DNA from: JAGRKR01 sp041397725 | GTDB lineage: Bacteria > Pseudomonadota > Alphaproteobacteria > Rhizobiales > Hyphomicrobiaceae | Assembly: GCA_041397725.1 (NCBI GenBank) | Contig: JAWKVZ010000005.1 | Coordinates: forward strand, 62,001-126,000 | Reading direction: 5' to 3' | Length of the DNA stretch: 64,000 bases | Shown: positions 7,955-16,992 of the stretch, in pieces | Layout: each line of letters begins with the position of its first letter | How positions within the stretch are numbered: position 1 is the stretch's first letter | Program-made: the position numbers and the translations under genes | Notes under the pieces: model-generated | What the model saw: the letters and a program-made list of their open reading frames with translations, nothing else | Database searches by the model: none | What the model was told of the DNA's origin: nothing

Positions 7955-9340
7955 TCAGTGGCGCGAGGCACTGCCCGAGCGCTGGTGCCAGACACTGACG
8001 TTGAGACCCAGGCGCCAAAATACGGACGCCCAGCTCAAGATGCCCATGACGATCAGCGCAAGCGAGGTGGCGGTGGCCGCGCCGATCAGTCCGTAGGTCG
8101 GAATGAGCAGGAAGCACAAGGCGATGTTGGTGGCGGCCGCCACAATCAGGATGGCGGCGCACAGCACCTGCTGGCCGACCATCTTGAGCAGCATGTCGGC
8201 CGGTCCCATGGCGGCCCGGAGCAGGAATCCAGCCGCCAGGATGAGCATTACGTCGTAGCCGGCCGTGAATTGCGGTCCGAACAGCCAGAGCAACGGCTTG
8301 CCCAGGATGAGCAGCCCGCCGATTGCGACCAGCGTCGGCCAGAAGGTCCAGTGGGCCGAATCGCGCACGAAGGCCTGTAGCGCGCCGTGATCCCCGCGCG
8401 TCCCGAGGGTCGAGTATCGATGCGCGACGGCGCTGCCGACGGCGTAGTGGATGAAGGACACCAGACCAATGGTCTTCGCCGCGGCGAAGTAGATGGCGGC
8501 CTCCAGTGGGGTCAGGATGCGCGAGATGATGAGGACGTCGGCGTTCTGCAGTGCCAGCTCACAGCCGGAGATGACCAGGAGAGGGAAGGACATGCCGAGC
8601 CAGCTGCGCAGGTCGTAGGCGCGCTCGGCCGGTGCGATGTCGTTCGAGATCCGTCGCTGCAGGAGGGCGAATTGCAGGATGGCGGCGAGCCACGTGGCGA
8701 TGACGGCTGCGCCAGCCGCAGTGGCGGCGACCATCGGCAGCTCCGCGACGTACGCGGTCGCCATGACCGCGAGCAGGAGCAGCGGGCGCACGATGTAGGG
8801 GGAGAGCAGGGCAATGCCCATCCAGGCGAAGCCCCGCCCGATGCCGTCCTGGGAATCGGACAGCGCGTACATGGGCAGGCAGACCAGCGCCAGATAGACG
8901 GGCAGGACGTAATGGCTGGAGATGCGGTCGCCGAGGAGCCAGAGCGCCAGCAGTCCGGCAAGGGCGATGAGCGTCGACGAGGCCAGGACGAGCAGGCGGC
9001 CACCCAGCAGAAGCCCGTGCAGCAGGCCGAACCGGCGGTTTTCCGAATACTCCGGCACGAGCCGGATCATGGCCATCGACAGGCCGAGCGGGGCCAGTCC
9101 GCCGAGCACCAGAACCCAGCTCCAAACGAAGACGTAGATGCCGTACTCGTACGTGCCCATCCAGCGCGCGAGCGCGACCTGGGAGACATAGAGAATGGCA
9201 GCGCTGGCGACGCGAATGGTGAAGGCCATCAAGGCGTCGCGTTGCGTGCGGCCGTTCGCGCCGCGCCCCTTGAGCAAATCGATGACGACGGCGATCGGAG
9301 TGCGCCGGGCTGCACTTTCGGTCTGCACGGGACTGCTCAT
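7955..9340 (-). CDS. Polysaccharide flippase (Wzx/MATE-like)
   Basis: A 461-aa integral membrane protein of the MOP exporter superfamily, with about 12-14 hydrophobic segments and the typical N-terminal part (LYVSQVALARWMGTYEYGIY). Such proteins flip undecaprenyl-linked oligosaccharide units across the inner membrane for O-antigen, capsule or exopolysaccharide assembly. I chose the ATG giving MSSPVQTESA; the frame stays open 68 codons further up, but that part is Arg/Ala-rich and unlike any family member. With the Wzy-like gene at 24.6 kb and the sugar transferase at 18 kb it would complete a Wzx/Wzy-type pathway, though it stands apart from them. Confidence 0.85.
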   Translation of the reverse strand: MSSPVQTESAARRTPIAVVIDLLKGRGANGRTQRDALMAFTIRVASAAILYVSQVALARWMGTYEYGIYVFVWSWVLVLGGLAPLGLSMAMIRLVPEYSENRRFGLLHGLLLGGRLLVLASSTLIALAGLLALWLLGDRISSHYVLPVYLALVCLPMYALSDSQDGIGRGFAWMGIALLSPYIVRPLLLLAVMATAYVAELPMVAATAAGAAVIATWLAAILQFALLQRRISNDIAPAERAYDLRSWLGMSFPLLVISGCELALQNADVLIISRILTPLEAAIYFAAAKTIGLVSFIHYAVGSAVAHRYSTLGTRGDHGALQAFVRDSAHWTFWPTLVAIGGLLILGKPLLWLFGPQFTAGYDVMLILAAGFLLRAAMGPADMLLKMVGQQVLCAAILIVAAATNIALCFLLIPTYGLIGAATATSLALIVMGILSWASVFWRLGLNVSVWHQRSGSASRH

Positions 9341-9588
9341 CGGCGCGCCGCGCCTGCCCTGACCGCGCCGACCCGGGCGGGTGCGAGACGCAGCCGAGCG
9401 CCCGGCCTTCCCGTCGAGGGGAGCCGCCGCGCGTTCCTGCAGGCATGGGCCGTCAGCCAGCGCATCGCAAAGCCATGGAAGTGTTGACGTGAAGCCGGTA
9501 CTCGTGGTCGCCGCAAGCCCCGGAGCACACCGGAGTGCCTGCAAGCGGATTCGAGACCAGACTGTCGCTCATCCGGGTAAAGAATAAA

Positions 9589-9816
9589 CTATCCCTTCCC
9601 GAGCATTCTGCTGCGAGAGCGCCGGCGCACCATCTCGGCGACTCCGGCCCAAGCCCAGGAGCGGCCGGCGTGGCCGTCTTTACCGTTCTTTGCTGCGAAG
9701 AAGTCGGCGACGTCGGCGGCATGGTGCCCGTGGCGCGCCTCGAGCATGCGCGCCATCACATCGACCTCGGCGGGTGTGGGCGTCGCGTCCTCGTCGGGAT
9801 GCCATCTTGAAGCCAT
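9589..9816 (-). CDS. Small hypothetical protein (75 aa)
   Basis: A short, charged cytoplasmic protein (MASRWHPDEDATPTPAEVD... AADVADFFAAKNG... SWAWAGVAEMVRRR) with an amphipathic helix pattern and a basic C-terminal end. The composition looks protein-like and not like a shadow frame, and its stop-to-start region does not overlap a better gene. I do not recognise a family and infer no function. A GTTAAC sits 3 bp before the start codon. Confidence 0.55.
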   Translation of the reverse strand: MASRWHPDEDATPTPAEVDVMARMLEARHGHHAADVADFFAAKNGKDGHAGRSWAWAGVAEMVRRRSRSRMLGKG

Positions 9817-10123
9817 CGTTAACCCCTTGCTTGACCTCGCGCATGAAGAAGCAAGAAGTGGGCCAGTGCCGATCGGCCGGAGTCGGCCAATTTCCGGTCG
9901 CGGCCAGAGAGCGTGCTGCGCTCACGACAGCGGTTGTCCGCGCTGGAAGCGCTGGGCTGAGCGCGGCCGTCGCGCGCCCGGATCGCTCCGCGGCCCCCAC
10001 AAGAGGCGTGCGAAAGCCGGGGGCTGTCGCCTTGGCTATGCACGACAATGCCAATCTTGGGCTATACTGAGCGCCATTGAGCGGTGGTGAAGGTGCCGCC
10101 GTCGAAGTTCCGGAGGGCTTGTC
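9817..10123. other. Gene-free spacer
   Basis: 307 bp between divergent small genes. A TATACT at about 10062 could be a -10 element for the gene at 10124, but I see no well-spaced -35. Open frames here lack ribosome binding sites and read as shadows. Confidence 0.4.
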
Positions 10124-10396
10124 ATGATCCATGCCCATCGCGCCGTCCGCACTGGCCTCGGCGTGGGTATTGCCTGCGCAACTCTTCTGCTTGCTGCCGG
10201 CCATGCCATGGCCGGGCCGGCGAAGGAGTCTGGCAACGGCAATGGCACGACTCGACAGGGGGCGCCCGCGACGGGCACCGATCGGACGCCGTCGCAAAGG
10301 CCGGATGCGCGCCGCCCCAGCTCCCGCCCGAAATCGTCGGAGCCGCCTGCCGAAGGCTGCCGCGTGCCTCGTCGCAAGCTCGAATTACTCGTCTAG
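10124..10396 (+). CDS. Small secreted hypothetical protein (90 aa)
   Basis: The gene starts 6 bp after a strong ribosome binding site (GGAGGG, 10112-10117). The N-terminus is a good Sec signal peptide with a hydrophobic core (GLGVGIACATLLLAAGHAMA) and a probable cleavage after AMA. The mature part, about 60 residues, is rich in Gly, Ser, Pro and Arg, with one cysteine near the C-terminus (GCRVPRRKLELLV). No family is recognised. Signal peptide plus ribosome binding site make a real periplasmic peptide likely; its role is unknown. Confidence 0.6.
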   Translation: MIHAHRAVRTGLGVGIACATLLLAAGHAMAGPAKESGNGNGTTRQGAPATGTDRTPSQRPDARRPSSRPKSSEPPAEGCRVPRRKLELLV

Positions 10397-10487
10397 CTCT
10401 CGCGCGTGAGCGACGCCAAGGCCGCGCCTCGCCGGGTCATCTCAGGCGATCAGGCGAGGCTGCGAGAGGTCGAGGGTGAGCGCCGTC

Positions 10488-11591
10488 TTATGGCTTGGCG
10501 CGTGCCGCTGATTTGGTCGTCGTGGCGGGCTTGGCCGTGAGCTTTTTCTTGGCCTTCGGTGCAGGTTTCGCGGTCTTCTTGCCAGGCGCAGCCTTCTTCA
10601 CCGCCGCCCGGCCTTTGCCTTTGGCGCGTGCCTTGGCGGCCCGCTGACGGCGCGCCTTGGCGCGGGCGACCGCCCTGGCACGGGCCCTGGCGCCACGGTT
10701 GCAATCCCAGCCTGTCACCGATTCGCGCATCGTGATGAGGCCGCGGTGGCCCGTCGAGCGCGGCAGATCCTCGAGCGTGACGCCGGTGAAGAAGAGCGCC
10801 TTCCAGGTGTAATTGTGGAAGCCGTGCTCGAGCAGGCTCGAGGCGCGGATGGTGCGCTCGTGGCCCGACGGCTCGCCCAGAACGACTGCCACGATCCTGG
10901 TGCCGTCGCGAGTGGCGCTGGCGACCACGTTGTAGCCGGCATCGCAGATGAAGCCGGTTTTCAGCCCGTCGGCGCCCTGGAAGACCTTGAGCAGCGCGTT
11001 GTGTGTGCCGAGCTTGCGGTTGCCGACCTGCACGGCATCGAGTGTGAAGAGCGCGGCGTGCTCGGGGAAGTCCTTGATGATCGCCTTCGACAGTCGCGCC
11101 AGATCGCGCGCGGTCGTGAACTGGTCAGGGTCGGGCAGGCCGTGGGGGTTCTTGAACCGCGTCGAGGTCATGCCAAGCCGCTTTGCCGTGGCATTCATGC
11201 GCGCGACGAAGGCCTCCTCGCTGCCGGCGACCGTCTCGGCCAGCATGAGCGCGACATCGTTTGCCGACTTGACGATCAGCACCTTCAATCCGAGCTCGAC
11301 CGAGATTTCGGCGCCGACCGGCAGGCCGAGCTTGCTCGGCGGCTGCTCGTGGGCCTTGGCCGAGCATTTGAGCTTGTCTGTCAGCTTGATCTTGCCCGCC
11401 TTCAGATCCTCGAAGGTGATGTAGGCGGTCATCAGCTTGGTGAGCGAAGCGGGATACCAGGGGTGATCGGCATCCTCGGCATAGAGGACGCGACCCGAGG
11501 TCGCCTCGAAGACGAGCGCCGGGCCAGCCAAGGCGCTGCCCGCAGACAGAGCTACGAGGGCGATGGCGAGAAGTCTGGCAAATCCTTGCAC
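10488..11591 (-). CDS. D-alanyl-D-alanine carboxypeptidase (PBP5-like, S11) with basic tail
   Basis: A 367-aa periplasmic penicillin-binding protein that trims the terminal D-Ala from peptidoglycan pentapeptides. A signal peptide (to about residue 22) precedes the S11 catalytic motifs: SLTK at 49-52 with nucleophile Ser49, SAN at 109-111, and KTG at 211-213. From about residue 300 the usual C-terminal amphipathic anchor is missing and is replaced by about 68 residues made almost only of Ala, Lys, Arg and Pro, like a histone H1 tail. That tail could bind anionic wall polymers or lipopolysaccharide; this is inference. The next gene upstream is on the same strand but 267 bp away, so it probably has its own promoter. 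Confidence 0.92.
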   Translation of the reverse strand: MQGFARLLAIALVALSAGSALAGPALVFEATSGRVLYAEDADHPWYPASLTKLMTAYITFEDLKAGKIKLTDKLKCSAKAHEQPPSKLGLPVGAEISVELGLKVLIVKSANDVALMLAETVAGSEEAFVARMNATAKRLGMTSTRFKNPHGLPDPDQFTTARDLARLSKAIIKDFPEHAALFTLDAVQVGNRKLGTHNALLKVFQGADGLKTGFICDAGYNVVASATRDGTRIVAVVLGEPSGHERTIRASSLLEHGFHNYTWKALFFTGVTLEDLPRSTGHRGLITMRESVTGWDCNRGARARARAVARAKARRQRAAKARAKGKGRAAVKKAAPGKKTAKPAPKAKKKLTAKPATTTKSAARAKP

Positions 11592-11858
11592 CGCGAGTAC
11601 TCCTTAGCGTCAAAGACCACCAAACATCGGTTCGTCCAGGCGGTAAGTTGAGCGAAGCGGAGACGTTTCGATCCTTCTCGGCAACGCGTACGCGCCGGTG
11701 CCATCGAATTCATGCCGTCGCGCTCTTGGCATCGAGGGGCATCGAGGAATCCTTGGCTCGGGTAGCATGAGGTTCGCCAGAGGTAAAGGCGGCGCGGCCG
11801 GTTTTCTCGCGACTGCGCGCCTTGGGCAACGCTTCATGACAGAACCGGTGCGACGTCG

Positions 11859-12848
11859 TCAGGACGAGGCGTCGTCCACGGTCAGCGTCCAGACGGTGCT
11901 CTCGACGGTCCGCGCCGTGAATCCGCGTTTGAAGAAGCCGATGGCCACCTCCTTGTCGTTATGCTCGCCGCCGGGCAGCGGCAGCTCGCCGACATCGAAG
12001 AAGCGCAGCCGGCGTTTGGCGGCGCGCGCGAGGGACGTGAATACGGTGCCGTGGGCCAGCGGCTTGTCGAAGTGACCGCGGTGATAGACGCCGCTGGCGT
12101 AGTAAGCCGTATCGTCCGCATCGAGCACCAACGAGCCGGCCACCAGCAAGCCGTCGAGCGTGCCGAGCACGAGATCGCCCTTGCCGGCAGTAATCGCCTC
12201 GAACATGGCGTCCCAGCTCGCCGCCGGACGCGTGACGCGGCCCGCCACCTCGGCGTGGAATGCCTGGAAGCGCTCGAATGCCGCGCGGTCGGGGTTCGCC
12301 GCGTCGACGAAGGATTGAGCCAGGTTCTTCTCACCCCATTTCACCTGCTGGCGATGGCCCTTGCGCATGTCCTCGGCCAGCGCCTTGTCGCCGATGCCGA
12401 GATCGGCCTCCGCCCTCAGCTCGAGACCGGGCGTGCCGCCGAGGCCGAGGCATTGGCCTGCGACGATGCCGTCGGGATCGAGCGCACGGGAGGTGCGGAT
12501 GGCAATGGTCGTGGCGGCCTGCTCCTTGGCGAGGCGCTTCAACTCGCCGAGGATGTCGCGCACCACTCGTCTGAGCACCAGCGGCTCCAGGTCGCCGCGC
12601 AGGCGGATTTCCAGAGGAAACCCGAACCGCCGCAGTGCGCCGCCGGCTACCTCGACCTCGACGAGCGCCATGAGGCCCGCCGTATCGGCGATGGCGAACG
12701 AGAGGTCGGCCGGCGACTGGTCGCGGACGGCCTGATAGTAGCGCCGGCCGTGTGCGCCCGACATCAGCTTGAAAAAGGACGGCAGCGAGCAGGCATCGCG
12801 CAGGGCGTCGAAACCCGCCTCGTCTTTCGCCCGTCGTACGAGCCGCAT
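11859..12848 (-). CDS. FemAB/GNAT-like acyltransferase family protein
   Basis: A predicted 329-aa cytoplasmic protein. The start is fixed by AAGGAG 8 bp upstream. The second half carries the FemAB-like pattern (DMRKGHRQQVKWGEKN, then DGLLVAGSLVLDADDTAYYASGVYHR, then a conserved end with FFDVGELPLPGGEHNDKEV), as in proteins that use acyl- or aminoacyl-donors to modify amino sugars or peptides. It is the last gene of the pseB-pseC operon, 17 bp after the aminotransferase. In that setting N-acylation of an amino group made by its neighbours is a reasonable guess, but the substrate is unproven. Confidence 0.6.
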   Translation of the reverse strand: MRLVRRAKDEAGFDALRDACSLPSFFKLMSGAHGRRYYQAVRDQSPADLSFAIADTAGLMALVEVEVAGGALRRFGFPLEIRLRGDLEPLVLRRVVRDILGELKRLAKEQAATTIAIRTSRALDPDGIVAGQCLGLGGTPGLELRAEADLGIGDKALAEDMRKGHRQQVKWGEKNLAQSFVDAANPDRAAFERFQAFHAEVAGRVTRPAASWDAMFEAITAGKGDLVLGTLDGLLVAGSLVLDADDTAYYASGVYHRGHFDKPLAHGTVFTSLARAAKRRLRFFDVGELPLPGGEHNDKEVAIGFFKRGFTARTVESTVWTLTVDDASS

Positions 12849-12865
12849 CGGCTGCTCCTTTCTCT

Positions 12866-13864
12866 TCAGCCGAGATGGCTGGCGAGGCTGTGCGCCACGG
12901 CCTCGACCAGCGCCGGCGGCATGCCCTGATGGCACGGAACGAGCAGGGCTGGCCGCAAATCCGGTCGGTCCATGCGCCGTGCGATGTCGATGCGGTAGAC
13001 GCCGGCGCCGACCCCGAGCGCGGCAAGGTCCCGGTCAGCGGCCGTGAGCACCCCCTCGGGACCGAATACCGGCAGGACGAACGGCAATCCCGTCGAGACG
13101 AGCTCACGCCAGCCCGGCGGCAAGGCGCCGGGAGGAAGGGCGGCCAGTAGCCGGTCGAGTGTCGCGCGACGCTGCCCACCGACGTCACGGATGCCGGTGA
13201 GCGCGCGCGGCAGGCCACCCGTCTCGTCGTCCCTCAGCCTGGGATCGATCAGCCGCGCCAGGTACACCGTTTCCAGCGCAAGGCCGCCACTCAGATACGT
13301 CTGGCGGAAGATCTCTCCTTCACGTGCGAGATCCCGGTTCGCGGATGCCGGGGTCATGTCCCGCATGTCCCGCAGCCGCGAGGCCATGACCGGGTCATGC
13401 ACGACGAGACCGCCCGACATGGTGGATGTCGCAAAGAACTTGGGCAGGCTGAATACGGCCGCTTGCCCGCTCCAGGCGCGGGCGCCCGTCTCGGGGCCGG
13501 CGAAGAAGGCGTGGGCGATGTCCTCCAGCACGGCGCCTGTGGGCCGCCAGGCCTGAGGAATGCCGTACTGGTGATAGAGGATCGTGAGGTTGGCCTGCGC
13601 GCCCGTCCCGGCATCGACCGGGAAGCCCCGGCGAATGACCGCGTCGAGCACGCATGCCGAGATCATGCGCGGCACGGCGATGGTGTCCCGGTAGCGATTG
13701 AGGCCGACGGCCGTGAGGTAGAGCAGCGTGGCGGCGCGACCGGAGCTGGTCAGCACGACATCCGCCTCGAACCAGTCGGACAGCAGGCGCTCACTCTCGG
13801 CGACGCTCAGCGTTGCAGCGATCTCTTGCGGACCGGGGGCATGATGGATCTCGACAGGTCCCAT
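12866..13864 (-). CDS. DegT/DnrJ-like PLP aminotransferase (divergent, short)
   Basis: A 332-aa type I fold PLP enzyme, shorter and more divergent than PseC (393 aa) encoded nearby. Alignment by eye to PseC places the PLP lysine at K142 (VFSLPKFFATSTMSGG) and the PLP-pyridine aspartate at D115 (LEDIAHAF), so catalysis looks intact. The family makes amino sugars from keto sugars. The start is the ATG 8 bp after the methyltransferase stop; the open frame runs much further upstream, but only over the methyltransferase gene. A second sugar aminotransferase in a pse operon suggests a second amino group or another nucleotide sugar. Confidence 0.78.
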   Translation of the reverse strand: MGPVEIHHAPGPQEIAATLSVAESERLLSDWFEADVVLTSSGRAATLLYLTAVGLNRYRDTIAVPRMISACVLDAVIRRGFPVDAGTGAQANLTILYHQYGIPQAWRPTGAVLEDIAHAFFAGPETGARAWSGQAAVFSLPKFFATSTMSGGLVVHDPVMASRLRDMRDMTPASANRDLAREGEIFRQTYLSGGLALETVYLARLIDPRLRDDETGGLPRALTGIRDVGGQRRATLDRLLAALPPGALPPGWRELVSTGLPFVLPVFGPEGVLTAADRDLAALGVGAGVYRIDIARRMDRPDLRPALLVPCHQGMPPALVEAVAHSLASHLG

Positions 13865-13872
13865 GCCGAGGC

Positions 13873-14604
13873 TCAGGGCCTCTCGACGAGGATATCCTCG
13901 CGCGTATGACCAAAGGGCAGGTCCGCCGGCTGCGGCAGGAGGTAGGCGTTGAACCCCTGCGCGCGGTAGCGCTGTAGCAGCGCCAGAAGCTCGCCATCCG
14001 TGAAGCTGCCAAGCGAGCTCACGCCCTCGAAGACGCGGAAGGGATCGGCGCCTGGCGCGGTCTTGGCCAGCTCCGCGGAGACCTTGCGCCATTCGATCTC
14101 GAAGGCGCGGCCCTTGTCGCTGGAGCGGAAGCGCGCCTTGCGGTCGGTGCTCGGGATATCGCCGACGAGAAGACGCCCGCCCGGCGGCAGAACCGCCACG
14201 GCGGCGTCGAGGAAGGCCTCGACGGCGGCCATGGACTGCAGGTTCTGGATGACGGAATAGATGAGCACGCAGTCGAAGGCGCCAGCGGCAGCCACATCCG
14301 GGAACTGTCCCTCGAGCCACGTGACCTGCGCGTCACGAAATCGCGCCTTGCCGCGTGCGACAACGGAGGGGTGATCGATGCCGATCGCCTCCTTGACCAG
14401 GAATGACAGCGGGATGAGCAGGTTGCCGGGACCGCAGCCGATCTCGAGCAGCCGGTCGTCAGGCGTGGGCGAAAGCTTCGAGACGATGTCGGCGAGGATG
14501 CGTCGCTCGGCAGCGGCCTGGAAGGAATAACGGCCGGATTGCTCGGTGGCGGAGACCTCGGCGCTCGAGAGCTTGCCGTAGGCGTCGAACATCGATGCTC
14601 CCAT
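13873..14604 (-). CDS. SAM-dependent class I methyltransferase
   Basis: 243 aa with a Rossmann-fold methyltransferase core: motif I LLEIGCGPGN near residue 50, the acidic residue after strand 2 (GIDHPSV), and a motif IV-like DCVLIYSVIQNL. A ribosome binding site GAGGGGGGA precedes the ATG. It lies between pseC (54 bp) and the DegT-like aminotransferase (8 bp) in the same operon, so an O- or N-methylation of a sugar is likely. The acceptor cannot be deduced from the sequence. Confidence 0.85.
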   Translation of the reverse strand: MGASMFDAYGKLSSAEVSATEQSGRYSFQAAAERRILADIVSKLSPTPDDRLLEIGCGPGNLLIPLSFLVKEAIGIDHPSVVARGKARFRDAQVTWLEGQFPDVAAAGAFDCVLIYSVIQNLQSMAAVEAFLDAAVAVLPPGGRLLVGDIPSTDRKARFRSSDKGRAFEIEWRKVSAELAKTAPGADPFRVFEGVSSLGSFTDGELLALLQRYRAQGFNAYLLPQPADLPFGHTREDILVERP

Positions 14605-14658
14605 GGAGCGATCCCCCCTCGCTGTGACCAGTTTACCTGCCGAGCCGCATCAACGGCC

Positions 14659-15840
14659 TCAGCCGAGCGCGGCGAGCTCGCTCACCGCAGCGACGACGCG
14701 CTCGACATCCTCGTCCGTCATCGACGGGAAGATGGGCAGCGTCAGAAGTTGCGGAAAGACCGCCTCGGCATTCGGACAAAGTCCCTCGGCGTGACCGAAG
14801 CGCTCCCGGTAGTAGGTCATGAGGTAGACGGGAGCGTAGTGCACGTTGGCACCGATGCCGTGGGCTCGCAGGTGAGCGAAAGCGCGGGCGCGATCGATCG
14901 CGAGGCGGTCCAGATCCAGGCGGATGACATAGAGGTGGTAGGCGGGCCGCCGGTGCGCGCGCGTGACGAGCGGCGTGGCGTGCGGCACGCTGGCGAACAG
15001 TGCGTCGTAGCGGGCGGCGATGGCTTGACGGCGCTCGACCCACTCTGCGAGCCGGCCGAGCTGCGACAGGCCGAGGGCGCATTGCACGTCGGGCAGCCGG
15101 TAATTGTAGCCGAGCTCGACCATGTCATAGGCGAACGTGCCGCTCTTCTCGCGGCTGCGGTGATCGGTGTCGATGCCGTGGTTGCGGAAGCGACGCATGG
15201 CGGCGGCCATGGCGTCGTCGTCGGTGACGATCATGCCGCCTTCGCACGTGGTCATGTGCTTGACCGGATGAAACGAGAAGGTCGAAAGGTCAGCGAGCGT
15301 CCCGACCCTGCGGCCCTTGTAGGTGGCGTCCGGGGCATGGCAGGCGTCCGCCACGAGCTTGAGCCCATGGCGGCGCGCCAGCTCGCTCAGGGCATCGTAG
15401 TCGCACGGCTGCCCGGCGTAGTCGACAGCGACGATGGCGCGCGTCGCCGGCGTGATCAGGCGCTCGACCGAGGCGGGATCGATCAGCACGGTGTCTGGCT
15501 CGACGTCTGCGAAAACCGGCGTGCCGCCTTCGTAGACGACGCAGTTGGCGCTGGCGACGAAGGTGATGGCAGGAACGATGACTTCGTCACCCGGGCCGAT
15601 CTTCAGCGCCCGCATCGCGGCGTGCAGCGCGGAGGTGCCACTGTTGACTGCAACGGCCTCTTTGGCGCCGCAGTGAGCGGCAAAGGCCTGTTCGAACTTG
15701 CCGACCAGTGGCCCGGTGGTGAGCCAGGGCGAGCGCAGAGCCTCGACCACGGCCGCGATGTCGGCCTCGCTGATCTCCTGCCGTCCATAGGGCAGGAAAG
15801 CCTGCTCGCGTGCTGCCTTCTTCTCCGCCGGTGCTGACAT
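14659..15840 (-). CDS. pseC: UDP-4-amino-4,6-dideoxy-N-acetyl-beta-L-altrosamine transaminase
   Basis: A 393-aa PLP aminotransferase of the DegT/ArnB family. PseC transfers an amino group to C4 of the PseB product, giving UDP-4-amino-4,6-dideoxy-L-AltNAc. The N-terminal LPYGRQEISEADI and SPWLTTGP are characteristic of PseC. Motifs present are NSGTSALHAA near 66-75, D165 (LVADACHAP) and the Schiff-base lysine K194 (FHPVKHMTTCEGG). The chosen start gives MSAPAEKK; the frame extends further up only over pseB. It sits 8 bp after pseB, as in most pse clusters. Confidence 0.93.
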   Translation of the reverse strand: MSAPAEKKAAREQAFLPYGRQEISEADIAAVVEALRSPWLTTGPLVGKFEQAFAAHCGAKEAVAVNSGTSALHAAMRALKIGPGDEVIVPAITFVASANCVVYEGGTPVFADVEPDTVLIDPASVERLITPATRAIVAVDYAGQPCDYDALSELARRHGLKLVADACHAPDATYKGRRVGTLADLSTFSFHPVKHMTTCEGGMIVTDDDAMAAAMRRFRNHGIDTDHRSREKSGTFAYDMVELGYNYRLPDVQCALGLSQLGRLAEWVERRQAIAARYDALFASVPHATPLVTRAHRRPAYHLYVIRLDLDRLAIDRARAFAHLRAHGIGANVHYAPVYLMTYYRERFGHAEGLCPNAEAVFPQLLTLPIFPSMTDEDVERVVAAVSELAALG

Positions 15841-15848
15841 GTCTGGAG

Positions 15849-16829
15849 CTACACGGTCTCGTCGAGCATCTTGGAAAGGCCGGCGCCGTCCAGCCACTCG
15901 GTATTGTTGTCGCTGGAGTAGCGGAAGTCCTCGCTCACCGCCTTGCCCTTGCCGGCATAGCCCTTCGAGTTCCACCAGTTGAGCGCGGGCTGCACGATGT
16001 AGCGGTCGGCCAGCTCGATGGTCTGGCGCGCATCGTCCTCGGTGATCATGACCTCGTGGAGCTTTTCGCCCGGCCTGATGCCGATGACCTTGTGCGGTAA
16101 GCCCGGCGCGATCGCCTTAGCCAGCTCTGTCACCCGCATCGACGGGATCTTCGGCACGAACAGCTCGCCACCCTGCATCATATCGAGGCTGGAGATGACG
16201 AAGTTGACGCCCTGGTCGAGCGTGATCCAGAAGCGGGTCATGCGCGTGTCGGTGATCGGCAGCTCGTCGGCGCCCTGCTCGACCAACTGCTTGAAGAACG
16301 GGATGACCGAGCCGCGCGAGCCGACCACATTGCCGTAGCGAACGACCGCGAAGCGCGTACCGATCGAGCCCGACAGATTGTTCGAGGCGATGAAGATCTT
16401 GTCCGAGGCGAGCTTCGTGGCGCCGTAGAGATTGACGGGGTTGCAGGCCTTGTCGGTCGACAGCGCCACAACGCGCTTCACGCCGCATCCGATCGCGGCG
16501 TCGACGACGTTCTCGGCTCCGAGCACGTTCGTCTTCACGCATTCCATCGGGTTGTACTCGGCGATCGGCACATGCTTCATGGCGGCGGCGTGCACCACGA
16601 TGTCGACCTCGCGCATTGCCATGCGCAGGCGAGGCAGATCGCGTACGTCGCCGATGAAGAACCGCAGCCTGGGATCGCTGAGCCGCTGGGCGAGCACGAA
16701 TTGCTTGTACTCGTCCCGGGAATAGATGATCACCTTGCGGGGGTTGTAGTGCTTGAGCACGAGCTCTACGAATCGCGTTCCGAAAGAGCCACTGCCGCCA
16801 GTGACCAATATGGTGCTGCCATCAATCAT
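15849..16829 (-). CDS. pseB: UDP-N-acetylglucosamine 4,6-dehydratase (inverting)
   Basis: A 326-aa short-chain dehydrogenase-type enzyme that performs C4 oxidation, C5 epimerisation and C6 dehydration of UDP-GlcNAc, the first step to pseudaminic acid. It has the NAD(P) motif TGGSGSFG at 10-17, the SRDE segment after strand 2, the inverting-type catalytic residues D126/K127 (STDKACNP) and Y135 with K139 (YGATK), and the C-terminal GIRPGEKLHE. A membrane domain is absent, which separates it from FlaA1/CapD proteins. It is the first gene of a five-gene operon, so the promoter should lie in 16830-16992. Confidence 0.95.
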   Translation of the reverse strand: MIDGSTILVTGGSGSFGTRFVELVLKHYNPRKVIIYSRDEYKQFVLAQRLSDPRLRFFIGDVRDLPRLRMAMREVDIVVHAAAMKHVPIAEYNPMECVKTNVLGAENVVDAAIGCGVKRVVALSTDKACNPVNLYGATKLASDKIFIASNNLSGSIGTRFAVVRYGNVVGSRGSVIPFFKQLVEQGADELPITDTRMTRFWITLDQGVNFVISSLDMMQGGELFVPKIPSMRVTELAKAIAPGLPHKVIGIRPGEKLHEVMITEDDARQTIELADRYIVQPALNWWNSKGYAGKGKAVSEDFRYSSDNNTEWLDGAGLSKMLDETV

Positions 16830-16992
16830 TGTCGTGCGATTCTTCCATTTTAAAGCGATGGTTTGATGTGGACGCGTTTGCTGATTCGGGCAATGCGTTC
16901 GTGCGAAAATGTCGAGGGTGTTGCCGAACGGACTCCGATTGAAGATCGACGGTGGGCCCGAGGGCGCGCCGTGTCCGCCGCTCTCCGGCGAA

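Noticed and set aside
9799..9822. Possible CtrA half-site at GTTAAC before the 75-aa gene
   Set aside because: The second half-site is absent at N7 spacing; the nearest match needs N8 or several mismatches.
11610..11837. 75-codon open frame upstream of the carboxypeptidase
   Set aside because: No ribosome binding site, Pro/Arg-rich shadow composition, and it occupies the expected promoter region.
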